64,000 nucleotides of DNA from Echinicola marina (GCF_020463795.1 NZ_CP080025.1:1367001-1431000), one strand, 5' to 3'. Shown: positions 33,954 through 43,622, counted from the first letter of the stretch. Numbers and translations: made by a program. Notes: generated by a model not told the origin, from the letters alone.

Positions 33954-35006
33954 GTGAACCTGTCTACAAATAATAAAGCCTACCCAATCCTCCAAAACAG
34001 TTTGTTTAACCACTTGCTGTTTTGGGTAGTTGCCTATTTTATCCTGATCAATATCTTTTCCAATGCGAATAAGATCCTACCGGTAGATAGGGTATATACT
34101 TTGATATTTATGGTGACACTATCATTACCAGTTTACCTCAATCTTCAATTCCTAATTCCCAAATTTCTGAGAACAGGAAAGTACTTTGCTTTTCTACTGG
34201 GATTTTTTCTGGTTTTAAGTCTTGGAGTAGCTTTTAACTATTTCCTGTTTAGCCATCTTATAGATTATATTTTGCCTGGCTACTATTTCATTTCATATTA
34301 CACACTTTGGGACTTAGCCAAATTCTTTTTAGCCTTCCTTATTTCAAGTACACTATTGAAACTCTCCAAGGAATGGTTTGAATTACTAAAAACGCAAAAG
34401 GAAATCAGTGAACTGGAGAAAGAAAAAACAGCTATTGAACTCAAGGCCCTCCGATCTCAGGTAAACCCACACTTTCTTTTTAACACTTTGAATGTGCTTT
34501 ATACCCTTGCTTTGGACAAGGCAAAAGAAACACCTGAAGTAATCATCAAATTATCGGACTTATTGCGCTACGTGATCTATGATTCCAATAAGGACAGCAT
34601 CCCTTTATCTGCAGAACTGGAGCAAATCAACAATTATATCAGCCTACAAAGCTATAGGACCGAAAATACGGCTAAGGTAAAGCTCAAAAAGCAAATAAAA
34701 GAAGATATCCACATTCCTCCTATGCTATTGATTCCATTGGTAGAAAACAGTTATAAACATGGTATCAAAGGGGATTTAAACAATACCTTCATCAATATAC
34801 AGATCAATGCAGACAAGCGTCAGCTTGACTTTGAAATTGAAAACAATCTTCCAGAAGCAAGCGACATCAAACAGACAGACCACGGTGTTGGACTGGCCAA
34901 TATCCAAAACAGATTGGCCCTGCTTTTTCCGGAAAAGCACCTTTTCCAAATATCAAAAGACGAACATAAATTTAAAGTTAGCCTAAAACTAAGCCATGAA
35001 GATTAA
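33954..35006 (+). CDS. LytS-type sensor histidine kinase
   Basis: A 350-residue kinase starting with GTG immediately after the lipoprotein stop. Four membrane helices span about 14-140. The His_kinase domain has LRSQVNPHFLFNTLNVLYTLAL (phospho-acceptor His at about 178), followed by the ATPase N box PPMLLIPLVENSYKHGI and G box HGVGLANIQNRLALLF. It is the sensor half of a LytS/LytTR system; its 3' end overlaps the regulator by 11 bases, giving translational coupling. The stimulus is unknown. Confidence 0.92.
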   Translation: MNLSTNNKAYPILQNSLFNHLLFWVVAYFILINIFSNANKILPVDRVYTLIFMVTLSLPVYLNLQFLIPKFLRTGKYFAFLLGFFLVLSLGVAFNYFLFSHLIDYILPGYYFISYYTLWDLAKFFLAFLISSTLLKLSKEWFELLKTQKEISELEKEKTAIELKALRSQVNPHFLFNTLNVLYTLALDKAKETPEVIIKLSDLLRYVIYDSNKDSIPLSAELEQINNYISLQSYRTENTAKVKLKKQIKEDIHIPPMLLIPLVENSYKHGIKGDLNNTFINIQINADKRQLDFEIENNLPEASDIKQTDHGVGLANIQNRLALLFPEKHLFQISKDEHKFKVSLKLSHED

Positions 35007-35688
35007 CTGCATCATCGTTGAAGACGAACCCACATCCAGGGACTTATTGGAAAAGTATATTGTGGAATGTCCCTCTCTTAATCTTATTGCCAGTTGCAAG
35101 CACGCTTTGGAGGCCTTGGAAATTATCAACACTAAAGAGGTGCAGTTAATATTCCTAGATATCAACATGCCAAAAATCTCTGGCTTGGATTTTTATAAGT
35201 CCCTTACAAAAGCTCCCTATGTGATTTTCACAACGGCTTATCCACAATATGCCATTGAGGGATTTGAGTTGGATGCTGTGGACTATTTACTGAAACCATT
35301 CCCCTTTGATCGTTTCCTCAAAGCAGTACAAAAAGCACTCAACAAGGTATATACTGATTCATCCCAACTGAATAAGGAACCAAGACATATCGTCCTAAAA
35401 GCAGATAAAAAACTTTACCGTGTGGATATCGATGATATTTTTTACCTGGAGGCTTTCGGGGATTATATAAAAGTAAACTGTGCGGATAAGTACATTTTGG
35501 TTCACGAAACCTTCCAAGGCCTTTTGGGACAACTCCCTGAAAGGGACTTCATCAGGATACATAAATCCTATGCCATAGCCATTAATAAGCTGGACCATAT
35601 AGAAGGTAATATGGTCCATATCAATAATACTACGATCCCAATCGGTCAAACCTATAAAGCCGAATTTCTTAATAGCATCAAAGCATAA
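34996..35688 (+). CDS. LytTR-family response regulator
   Basis: A 230-residue regulator. The receiver has the acidic pocket IIVEDEP (about 6-12), phospho-acceptor Asp in IFLDINMP (about residue 55) and the Lys of LLKPF (about 104). The C-terminal LytTR DNA-binding domain runs from about 130: KLYRVDIDDIFYLEAFGDYIKVN, IRIHKSYAIAINKLDHIEGN, IPIGQTYKAEF. It is phosphorylated by the preceding kinase. The stop codon is 3 bases before a 170-bp palindromic repeat. Confidence 0.94.
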   Translation: MKINCIIVEDEPTSRDLLEKYIVECPSLNLIASCKHALEALEIINTKEVQLIFLDINMPKISGLDFYKSLTKAPYVIFTTAYPQYAIEGFELDAVDYLLKPFPFDRFLKAVQKALNKVYTDSSQLNKEPRHIVLKADKKLYRVDIDDIFYLEAFGDYIKVNCADKYILVHETFQGLLGQLPERDFIRIHKSYAIAINKLDHIEGNMVHINNTTIPIGQTYKAEFLNSIKA

Positions 35689-35691
35689 TTA

Positions 35692-35861
35692 AACCCGTTT
35701 TATGCATTAGGAATCGTTATGAGAACTGAAACTACAAGAAAATCAGGCTGTTTGGAGATTGAATCATAGCATCGCTATGGTGAAATCGAAAACAGCAGCG
35801 AAGCGACTGATTTTAAAGTAGTTTCAGGTCGCAATAGATAGGCTAATGCATAATGCGGGTT
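35692..35861. repeat. 170-bp long-palindrome repeat, copy B (MITE-like)
   Basis: Same organisation as 20599-20768: AACCCGTTTTATGCATTAGG at one end, CTAATGCATAATGCGGGTT at the other, and centre CATAGCATCGCTATG. Identity to copy A is high by eye (roughly 85-90 percent), and many differences keep the stem paired (for example CATAGCACC/CATAGCATC at the centre). It sits tightly between the LytTR stop and the amidase stop. Confidence 0.85.
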
Positions 35862-35875
35862 AAACAAGAGAACAA

Positions 35876-37546
35876 TTATTGGTCAAATAAAGGCGGCCTC
35901 CTTTCATCCCATTCGGTTGCTTCCTGATACATTCTTCCCAACATGATCAATTTTTCCTCCTCATATAAGTTTGCCAGAAAGGTGATGGAACTTGGACTAC
36001 CAGCTTCATTAAAGCCATTTGGCAGACACAAGGCGGGATGCCCCGTCAGGTTAGTTATCAACAATTGGTTTCCCGCAAAGGAAGGACTAATGATCACATC
36101 ATAATCTTTGAAAAGTGCATGCATTTCCTCTACTAACAAGGCCCTGAGGCGACTGGCCTGTATATACTCCACTGCAGGGATAAAACGTGAAGCCCGAAAT
36201 AAATTGGGCCAAGCATTCTTGTTTTGAGATACCAAAAGATCATCTTTTCCGGATCTGGTCATTTGATCAAAGGCAGCTGCTCCTTCTGCCATCAACATAA
36301 TAATCATACTACTCACTGGCATATCAGTCTTTAACTCCAAAGGACTTAAGTGAATACCACTTTCCCTCATCACCTCCAGTACAACCATATCGTTTGACCC
36401 TCCAGCCTTTTCAGTATCGAATAAATCTTTGAAATAGCCCACTTTTAAATCACTAAGTTTATTATCCGCATCATAATTAAATGCCGCTGGAATCGTGCTC
36501 TTATCTTTAGCATCTGCACCATTTAAAACGGACAAAACTATTCCATTATCCACGACAGACCTGGAAATAGGCCCTATTTTATCCATGCTCCAACTCAATG
36601 CCATCGCTCCATATCGACTAACTCTTCCAAAAGTAGGCCTTAAACCTGTCACCCCATTTCTGGTAGATGGAGAAACAATACTTCCATAGGTTTCTGTCCC
36701 CAAAGCAAAGGGAATAAGTCCAGCCCCCACGGCTGAAGCAGATCCTGCAGAAGAGCCAGAAGATCCCTGTTCCAAATTCCAAGGATTCCTGGTTTTCCCA
36801 CCATACCAAACATCCCCCATGGCCAAAGCCCCTAAAGTAAACTTGGCAACCAAAACGGCCCCTGCCTCATCCAACTTTTCCACAACAGTAGCCGTCACAT
36901 CAATTTTCTGGTCCTTATAGGGCATTGCACCCCAAGTGGTTTTGGTTCCCTTTACAGCGAACAGATCCTTAATACCATAAGGTATTCCATGAAGCGGACC
37001 TCTATATTTCCCTTGTTTGATTTCCTCATCCATCATTTTGGCCTTATTCAGCGCTTCCTCTTCCAGCAAGCTGATAAGACATTCCAAGGTGTCACTATAT
37101 GTCTTTAGCCGCTCCAAATAGAGCTTCGTCAAGCTTTCTGAGGTGATTTTTTGATTCCTGATCAATGTGGATAAGTCCGCAACGGTCATAAAAGCAATAT
37201 CATTATCCTTTGCCGGTAATTCAGCATTTTTAATCCCCCAATTAAAATCATATTGCTCTTGATCCGGATAAAAGCCATGAGGAAGAGGATTAAAAGTTAT
37301 AGTAGGGCTAACCGAGTTATCAAGATCAGTTTTGCGCATTGCTTGATAATCTGCCATCTGCTCCTCAAGCAATGAAACCATGCTGTCGCGTTCAGAAGGC
37401 AAAAACTCTAAACCTATAAGTCGTTCGGCCCATGAAATGGCTTCAGCAGAAATCTCTTGGCTACGCTTCCCTATTACAAATCCAGTTATCAACAAAACCA
37501 GACCTAAGAGGAATATTGGCCAAAATGCAGTGTTTTTGTTTTCCAT
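35876..37546 (-). CDS. Membrane-anchored amidase signature enzyme
   Basis: A 556-residue amidase. The N-terminus has one membrane anchor (FWPIFLLGLVLLITGFVIG). The Ser-cisSer-Lys triad is visible as Lys193 (PYGIKDLF), Ser265 (GSSGSSAGSA, 261-270) and Ser289 (ETYGSIVSPS), with spacing 72 and 24 matching the family. It hydrolyses an amide bond, probably facing the periplasm. The Gly-Ser loop reads GSSGSSAGS rather than GGSSGGS but keeps the catalytic serines. Not the GatA subunit, because of the anchor and divergence. Confidence 0.9.
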   Translation of the reverse strand: MENKNTAFWPIFLLGLVLLITGFVIGKRSQEISAEAISWAERLIGLEFLPSERDSMVSLLEEQMADYQAMRKTDLDNSVSPTITFNPLPHGFYPDQEQYDFNWGIKNAELPAKDNDIAFMTVADLSTLIRNQKITSESLTKLYLERLKTYSDTLECLISLLEEEALNKAKMMDEEIKQGKYRGPLHGIPYGIKDLFAVKGTKTTWGAMPYKDQKIDVTATVVEKLDEAGAVLVAKFTLGALAMGDVWYGGKTRNPWNLEQGSSGSSAGSASAVGAGLIPFALGTETYGSIVSPSTRNGVTGLRPTFGRVSRYGAMALSWSMDKIGPISRSVVDNGIVLSVLNGADAKDKSTIPAAFNYDADNKLSDLKVGYFKDLFDTEKAGGSNDMVVLEVMRESGIHLSPLELKTDMPVSSMIIMLMAEGAAAFDQMTRSGKDDLLVSQNKNAWPNLFRASRFIPAVEYIQASRLRALLVEEMHALFKDYDVIISPSFAGNQLLITNLTGHPALCLPNGFNEAGSPSSITFLANLYEEEKLIMLGRMYQEATEWDERRPPLFDQ

Positions 37547-37605
37547 GAGTTAGTTTTGTAAGGTTTGAGGGGGAAATCCCCTTAGGAAGTTAGAAAATTT
37601 TAATT

Positions 37606-38043
37606 ATGGAAAAAAATCAGGAATTTCCTCGTTTTTCTATGCCGCTGAGGGGGCTATTATTACTGGCAGGAATGACTACAGTCGCTTGGGGAGCATTCTT
37701 CAAATGGTTTGGTGCGCCTTTGCTTTCTTGGCTATCCATGCACCCAGAAGTGCCTGTCGATGTCAGTTCTACTATTTATGGCAGCTTTGGCCTGATCATA
37801 GGTTTCCTGATTTTCCTCAGCGGTTTCTATCCCATTAGTTGGCTATACCTTATTATGGTAGGAATAGGGGGCAAATTAATATCTGCAATTTGGTTTGCTG
37901 TTTATTATGCTGACATTTTAGGTTGGAATAAGCGTACCATATTTCATTTGGGCTTTAATGAAGTATTGTGGATAATAATTCTAGGTATTGTGCTCTGGAA
38001 AGCCCTTCAGGTAAAGGCTTATTTACAAACATTGGAAGATTGA
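37606..38043 (+). CDS. Hypothetical four-helix membrane protein
   Basis: A 145-residue protein with four hydrophobic helices (MPLRGLLLLAGMTTVAWGAFF, SFGLIIGFLIFLSGFYPI, LYLIMVGIGGKLISAIWFAVYYAD, EVLWIIILGIVLWKALQV). I recognise no family. It converges on 38104 at a strong shared terminator and diverges from the amidase gene across 60 bp, so promoters of both lie in that spacer. Confidence 0.65.
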   Translation: MEKNQEFPRFSMPLRGLLLLAGMTTVAWGAFFKWFGAPLLSWLSMHPEVPVDVSSTIYGSFGLIIGFLIFLSGFYPISWLYLIMVGIGGKLISAIWFAVYYADILGWNKRTIFHLGFNEVLWIIILGIVLWKALQVKAYLQTLED

Positions 38044-38048
38044 AAAAG

Positions 38049-38086
38049 AAAAAGGGGTTGATTTAATTAAATCAACCCCTTTTTTA
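38049..38086. terminator. Bidirectional terminator
   Basis: AAAGGGGTTGATTT/AAATCAACCCCTTT, a perfect palindrome with A-run and T-run at either side, between convergent genes. Confidence 0.9.
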
Positions 38087-38103
38087 TCTATTCTGTGTCC
38101 AGA

Positions 38104-38421
38104 TCAGGTCACCAAGATCAAGATCAACAAAATGATAATAATAGCTCCAACAGATAGATAGATGCCGCCTCCCATGGTTTTGGCTTCTTTTTTCATACTT
38201 CTCAATTCATCCCGCACTTCTTTACGTTCCTCTTTGCTCATTTCACTAAAATCCATTGCTTTGATCTCATCCACGCGGGCGTTCATTTCTTCCAGTCTTG
38301 CTTCCTCTTCAGGACTCAGCTCTGTTTCTTCTTTGTCTTTTTTAATGGGCTCGGCCATTATACTTGGTGCAAATGCGGTGAATGTAAACATCACCGCCAA
38401 AAAGAATGCTAATCTTTTCAT
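38104..38421 (-). CDS. Hypothetical exported protein with charged helix and C-terminal anchor
   Basis: A 105-residue protein with signal peptide (MKRLAFFLAVMFTFTAFAPSIMA), a highly charged coiled-coil-like middle (EEEARLEEMNARVDEIKAMDF, SKEERKEVRDELRSMKKEAK) and a C-terminal membrane helix (GIYLSVGAIIIILLILILV). Similar Bacteroidota proteins are common and unassigned. Function unknown. Confidence 0.68.
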   Translation of the reverse strand: MKRLAFFLAVMFTFTAFAPSIMAEPIKKDKEETELSPEEEARLEEMNARVDEIKAMDFSEMSKEERKEVRDELRSMKKEAKTMGGGIYLSVGAIIIILLILILVT

Positions 38422-38704
38422 ATAATTTTCAAATTTAGTGAAATAAAATAATTAAGAATGTCTCAATAATATACAAAAATCCCTTTCATTTTAAAATCAA
38501 TGATCAGGATGAACTATCGCCATGATCAAATATTAATCCAAAATATCTAATTTTTATCCTTAATTCACGCCCAAATGAAAAAAACATTTCTTTTCATTGA
38601 TTTTCAAGAAGAAACTTTTCTTCCTAATAACTGTATTTTTTTATGGATTGTTTTCGGGTCAAAGAAGATCAAAAAGCCTCACTGACCTTTGCATTATAAT
38701 TTGT

Positions 38705-38752
38705 AATTTAGCCTCAATCCCAAATTGGGAAAACTGCCTTGAGGGCTAAATC
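38705..38752 (+). promoter_or_regulatory. Inverted repeat in the polA leader
   Basis: ATTTAGCC-TCAA pairs with TTGA-GGGCTAAAT, with an inner CCCAATTTGGG-type pairing. It sits about 25 bases before the polA ATG. It could be a leader hairpin or an operator; there is no T-run, so it is not a standard terminator. The rest of 38422-38776 holds nothing else I recognise. Confidence 0.4.
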
Positions 38753-38776
38753 AATCATTTTAAGCATATTATAACC

Positions 38777-41590
38777 ATGCCCAGTTCAGACAAGAAAAAA
38801 CTGTTTCTACTAGATGCCATGGCTCTGATCTATAGGGCCCATTTTGCTTTCAGTAAAAATCCCAGAATTAATTCCAAAGGCCTTAATACCGGAATCATGT
38901 TGGGATTTACCAACACCTTACTGGAAGTAATCGAAAAGCAAAAGCCCAGCCACCTAGCAGTAGCTTTTGATACTTCGGCACCTACTTTTCGTCATGAGCA
39001 GTTTGAAGCCTATAAGGCCAACCGTCAAGAGACTCCCGAAGATATCAGTGTCGGGATTCCATGGGTAAAGCAGATTGTGGAAGGATTTAATATTCCAATT
39101 CTTGAACTGGATGGTTATGAAGCAGACGATATTATAGGAACCATCGCAAAAAAAGCCGAATACAAGGACTTTGAAGTGTTTATGATGACACCTGATAAGG
39201 ATTATGGCCAGTTAGTGGATGACCATATTTTCCTTTACAAGCCAGCCTTTATGGGCAATGCGGTAGATATCATGGGACCAAAGGAGGTATGTGAAAAATG
39301 GGAAATTGAAAGTCCTGACCAAGTAAGGGATATTTTAGGACTGATGGGAGATGCAGTGGACAATATTCCAGGTATCCCGGGCATCGGTGAAAAAACAGCC
39401 AAAAAACTATTGAAAGCCTACGGGAGTATTGAAGGCTTATTGGAGCACACAGAAGAACTGAAGGGCAAACAAAAGGAAAACGTCGTCAATTTTGGGCAGC
39501 AGGGAATATTGTCAAAAGAGCTCGCTACTATCATGCAAAATGTTCCCATTGAGTTTAATCCAAAGGATTTTACTTATGATGGACCGGATGAAGAAAAACT
39601 TAAAGCCTTATTTGCCGAATTGGAATTCCGAACCCTGACCAAAAGAGTATTTGGAGAAAGTATTAAGAAACCTTCGCTTAAAGTCAATGAACAATTAGGC
39701 TTATTTACTGGGCCACAGGATACAGAAGAGGAGGAAGATATTGAAGAAACCAATCCTATTCCTACGCCCAGCCAATTGGATTCGATTTTTTCAAAAGCCC
39801 ATGACTATCATAAAGTAGCTGGAGTAGAAGCTATCAATGAATTGGTCGAATACCTAGAGATCCAGGATGAGCTTTGCTTTGACACCGAAACCACTGATGT
39901 GGACCCAAACAAGGCAGAATTAGTGGGTATTTCCTTTGCCTATATTACCGGAGAGGCATTTTATATTCCCATTCCTTCCGATGTGGAAGAAGCCCAAAAA
40001 CTATTGGCTCCTTTAAAACCGGTTTTTGAAAATGATAAAATCACCAAAATCGGCCAAAACATAAAGTATGATGTCCTAGTGCTGAAGAATTATGGCATTG
40101 AGGTAAAAGGCACTTACTACGACACCATGCTGGCCCACTATCTCATAGAGCCAGAAGGGAAGCATGGCATGGACTGGTTGGCAGAACACTATCTCAACTA
40201 CAAACCTGTTTCCATCGAAAGCCTGATTGGTAAGAAAGGCAAAAACCAAGGCAATATGCGTGATGTGGATGTGGATAAGGTGGTAGAATATGCCTCAGAA
40301 GATGCTGACATCACCTTACAATTGGCCCAAAAGCTCAATCCTGACCTTAAGGACAGGGGATTAGAAAAACTTTTCTATGAGGTAGAAACGCCTTTGATTC
40401 CGGTATTGGCGGCCATGGAGTTTGAAGGGGTCAGGCTAGATGAAAATAGTTTAGCAGATTTATCCAAAGAATTGGAAAAAGAGATTGTCCAAATAGAACA
40501 AAAGGTTTACGAACTGGCCGGAACCAAATTCAATTTGGCTTCTCCGAAACAGCTTGGGGAGGTACTCTTTGTCAAAATGGAATTGGATCCAAAAGCCAAA
40601 AAAACCAAAACCGGTCAATATGCCACTGGTGAAGAAGTACTGTCCAAACTAGCTCCAAAACATGAAATCGCACAAGCCATTTTGGATTTCAGGGAATTGG
40701 TAAAACTTAAAAACACTTATGTGGATACCCTGCCAACCCTGATCAACCCAAAAACCGGTCGAATACATACCACTTATAATCAGATAGTCGCTGCTACAGG
40801 AAGACTTTCCTCCGTCAATCCTAATTTGCAAAATATTCCGATCAGAACAGAAAGGGGTAGGGAAATCCGAAAGGCCTTTGTACCCAGAGATGAAGAGCAT
40901 GTTATCTTGGCAGCGGATTATAGCCAAATAGAATTACGTATCATGGCGGCCTTCTCTAAGGATGAATCCATGATAGAAGCTTTTAAGAACGGTAGAGATA
41001 TCCACAGCACCACGGCAGCCAAGATTTTCCAAGTTCCCATAGATGAGGTTACCTCGGATATGCGTAGAAAGGCAAAAACGGCTAACTTCGGTATCATTTA
41101 TGGTATTTCAGCCTTTGGTTTATCCCAACGATTGAATATTTCAAGAACTGAAGCCAAAGAAATCATCGATGCTTATTTCAAGGAATTCCCTGCCGTAAGT
41201 GAATATATGAACGATTGTATTGAGCAAGCGCGGAAAAACGAATATGTGGAAACCTTGTTAGGAAGACGCAGGTACCTAAGAGATATCAACAGCCGAAATG
41301 CGACCATGAGGGGATTTTCTGAAAGAAATGCCATCAATGCTCCCATTCAGGGCAGTGCTGCAGATATGATCAAAGTAGCCATGATCCATGTGCATAAATG
41401 GATGAAGGAGAAACAATTGAAATCCAAGATGATCCTACAGGTACATGATGAATTGGTTTTCGATGCACATAAGGATGAGGTGGATCTATTGAAAAAGGAA
41501 ATTCCAAAACTGATGACAGAAGCCTTGCCTATAGAAGTGCCAATGCAGGTAGAAGTAGGCGTAGGCAAAGACTGGTTAGAGGCCCATTAA
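38777..41590 (+). CDS. polA: DNA polymerase I
   Basis: A 937-residue three-domain polymerase. The 5'-3' exonuclease domain fills about residues 1-290 (FAFDTSAPTFRHE, ELDGYEADDIIGTIA, MGDAVDNIPGIPGIGEKTA). The 3'-5' proofreading domain keeps its acidic residues (CFDTETTDVDP, Asp369 and Glu371), so proofreading is likely active. The polymerase domain has DYSQIELRIMA (Asp714), KTANFGIIYGIS finger helix, and QVHDELVFDAH (His890-Glu892). It removes RNA primers and fills gaps in replication and repair. Monocistronic. Confidence 0.97.
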   Translation: MPSSDKKKLFLLDAMALIYRAHFAFSKNPRINSKGLNTGIMLGFTNTLLEVIEKQKPSHLAVAFDTSAPTFRHEQFEAYKANRQETPEDISVGIPWVKQIVEGFNIPILELDGYEADDIIGTIAKKAEYKDFEVFMMTPDKDYGQLVDDHIFLYKPAFMGNAVDIMGPKEVCEKWEIESPDQVRDILGLMGDAVDNIPGIPGIGEKTAKKLLKAYGSIEGLLEHTEELKGKQKENVVNFGQQGILSKELATIMQNVPIEFNPKDFTYDGPDEEKLKALFAELEFRTLTKRVFGESIKKPSLKVNEQLGLFTGPQDTEEEEDIEETNPIPTPSQLDSIFSKAHDYHKVAGVEAINELVEYLEIQDELCFDTETTDVDPNKAELVGISFAYITGEAFYIPIPSDVEEAQKLLAPLKPVFENDKITKIGQNIKYDVLVLKNYGIEVKGTYYDTMLAHYLIEPEGKHGMDWLAEHYLNYKPVSIESLIGKKGKNQGNMRDVDVDKVVEYASEDADITLQLAQKLNPDLKDRGLEKLFYEVETPLIPVLAAMEFEGVRLDENSLADLSKELEKEIVQIEQKVYELAGTKFNLASPKQLGEVLFVKMELDPKAKKTKTGQYATGEEVLSKLAPKHEIAQAILDFRELVKLKNTYVDTLPTLINPKTGRIHTTYNQIVAATGRLSSVNPNLQNIPIRTERGREIRKAFVPRDEEHVILAADYSQIELRIMAAFSKDESMIEAFKNGRDIHSTTAAKIFQVPIDEVTSDMRRKAKTANFGIIYGISAFGLSQRLNISRTEAKEIIDAYFKEFPAVSEYMNDCIEQARKNEYVETLLGRRRYLRDINSRNATMRGFSERNAINAPIQGSAADMIKVAMIHVHKWMKEKQLKSKMILQVHDELVFDAHKDEVDLLKKEIPKLMTEALPIEVPMQVEVGVGKDWLEAH

Positions 41591-41981
41591 GGATAATAGC
41601 CATTTCGACAAGCTCAATGTCCAAACGCTTACGGCCTCTGAGTTTGTCGAAGAGCTCGAATCCACTGTTCGCTATTTGCAATGCATATTTAAAATATAGA
41701 GACAATATCCTAAACCAAATTGTCTGTCATTCTGACGATAGGAAGAATCTCAAATAAATAATTAATAAGGAATACATGATGTTGAGATTTCTGGCACCTC
41801 AAAAAAACAATGGTACTAGCTGTTCGTCATTTGCAATGGCGAACATTTAAATAAAGGGCTTTTAAAAAGCCCCTAATAAATATTTAATCAGATCGGAATT
41901 GAAAATGCCGATCAGCATCAAATTCAATATTTCCTGCAAGCTTTGCCAGCTTTAAATAACCATTAACCGAACAACTCATTC
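41591..41981. repeat. Composite intergenic repeats between polA and radA
   Basis: Three repeat-like units: an inverted pair TTCGACAAGCTCA (41604-41616) and TGAGTTTGTCGAA (41639-41651); two direct copies of a TGTTCG..ATTTGCAATG..A.ATTTAAA unit (41665-41693 and 41820-41851; the second copy has its own TGTTCG/CGAACA pairing); and GTCATTCTGACGATAGGAAGAATCTC at 41727-41752, a form common in Bacteroidota intergenic repeats. A hairpin AGGGCTTTT/AAAAGCCCC follows at about 41855-41875. Confidence 0.65.
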
Positions 41982-43355
41982 ATGCCTAAAATAAAAACTG
42001 CTTTTTTCTGCCAGCAATGTGGCGCCCAAAGCCCCAAATGGGTGGGCAAGTGCCCAGCATGTGGCGAATGGAATACTTATGTAGAAGAAGTTATCCACAA
42101 GGAAGAATCGGGCCGAGGAAGCTGGAAACAGGGTTCTGAAAATAATAAGCGACAAGGTTCACCCAGAAAGTTACAGGAGATTAACTATGAAGAGCACCCA
42201 AGACTGATCACCAAAGATCCCGAACTGGATAGGGTTTTGGGAGGAGGAATTGTGCCTGGCTCACTGACCTTAATAGGAGGGGAACCGGGTATCGGGAAAT
42301 CCACCTTGATGTTACAAATCGCCTTGATTCTTAACCAGACCAAGGTCCTTTATGTCTCCGGAGAGGAAAGCGAAAGTCAAATCAAAATGCGGGCTGACCG
42401 TATGCAGTTCAGGTCAGACAATTGCTTTGTGCTTTCTGAAACCAACACCCAAAACATATTTCAGCAGATCACAGCGCTCAAACCAGAAGTCTTGGTTATT
42501 GATTCCATTCAGACTTTACACAGCAAACATGTTGAATCTGCGGCAGGAAGCGTTTCCCAAGTCAGAGAATGTACCGCGGAGCTAATGAAATTTGCCAAGG
42601 AAACAGCTACTCCTGTTTTTCTTATTGGCCATATCACCAAAGATGGCTCCATTGCAGGACCAAAAATCCTAGAACATATGGTGGATACTGTTTTGCAGTT
42701 TGAAGGAGACCGTCATTTATCTTACAGGATTCTACGCACCTCCAAAAACAGGTTTGGCTCTACCAATGAACTGGGCATCTATGAAATGCGCGCAGAAGGA
42801 CTCCGGGGAGTGGCCAACCCATCCGAAATCCTGCTCAGCCAGCGCGAAGAAACCCTCAATGGAGTGGCCACTGGCGCCATGCTGGAAGGAAACCGACCAT
42901 TATTGATAGAAATCCAATCCCTGATCAGTCCGGCCACCTATGGCACTCCCCAGCGGAGCAGCACCGGCCATGATGCCAAAAGGCTGAATATGCTCTTGGC
43001 AGTTTTGGAAAAAAGGGGCGGTATGAGACTAGGCAACCAAGATGTATTTCTAAATGTCGCTGGGGGTATGCGTGTGGACGATCCGGGTCTGGATTTATCT
43101 GTATGTGCAGCCCTATTATCATCTTATGAAGACACACCGATTTCACCTGACCTTTGTTTTGCTGGCGAGGTAGGCCTAGGTGGCGAAATCAGGGCAGTCA
43201 ACAGGATAGAAAACCGCATTGCAGAGGCAGACAAGTTAGGATTCAAAAAAATCATTGTTTCCAAATACGCTGTGAAAGGTGTGGATTTAAAAAGCTTCGG
43301 CATTGAGGTCATCCCCATCACCAAGCTTGAAGAAATGTACCAGCAGTTGTTTTAA
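41982..43355 (+). CDS. radA: DNA repair protein RadA
   Basis: A 457-residue RecA-like ATPase with all family parts: N-terminal C4 zinc finger CQQCGAQSPKWVGKCPACGEW (residues about 10-30), Walker A GGEPGIGKSTLM, Walker B LVIDSIQTL, the RadA-specific KNRFGSTNELGIYEM motif, and a C-terminal Lon-like domain ending in QQLF. It processes branched recombination intermediates. It is monocistronic with a repeat-rich region directly after the stop codon. Confidence 0.97.
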   Translation: MPKIKTAFFCQQCGAQSPKWVGKCPACGEWNTYVEEVIHKEESGRGSWKQGSENNKRQGSPRKLQEINYEEHPRLITKDPELDRVLGGGIVPGSLTLIGGEPGIGKSTLMLQIALILNQTKVLYVSGEESESQIKMRADRMQFRSDNCFVLSETNTQNIFQQITALKPEVLVIDSIQTLHSKHVESAAGSVSQVRECTAELMKFAKETATPVFLIGHITKDGSIAGPKILEHMVDTVLQFEGDRHLSYRILRTSKNRFGSTNELGIYEMRAEGLRGVANPSEILLSQREETLNGVATGAMLEGNRPLLIEIQSLISPATYGTPQRSSTGHDAKRLNMLLAVLEKRGGMRLGNQDVFLNVAGGMRVDDPGLDLSVCAALLSSYEDTPISPDLCFAGEVGLGGEIRAVNRIENRIAEADKLGFKKIIVSKYAVKGVDLKSFGIEVIPITKLEEMYQQLF

Positions 43356-43364
43356 ATGAATTAA

Positions 43365-43553
43365 TCATAGATGGACACAGATTAACACTGATCAAATGTT
43401 TTTTGATTCCAAGGCCCAAAAATGCATCCTTTTTATCAAGTCTCCATAATAATCGTCCACCGATGGACACTGATAAACACGGATAAAGTCTTTTGACCTT
43501 TAATTCCAAGGCATAGAAACACATCTGTGTTTATCCTTTTCATCTGTGGTTAG
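43365..43553. repeat. CCACAGATG/CATCTGTGG inverted-repeat element after radA
   Basis: Two units, each having a GATGGACACAGATTAACACTGATCAAATG-like or GTCCACCGATGGACACTGATAAACAC-like start, a 40-60 base middle, and the second closed by ACATCTGTGTTTATCC TTTTCATCTGTGG. It belongs to the same family as 20256-20394 and 44047-44518. Confidence 0.7.
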
Positions 43554-43622
43554 TAGATTACCAACAGGTTTATTGATAGTTTGAAGTAGATTTTTTAGTT
43601 TAATCCATAAAACTTTTTGATT

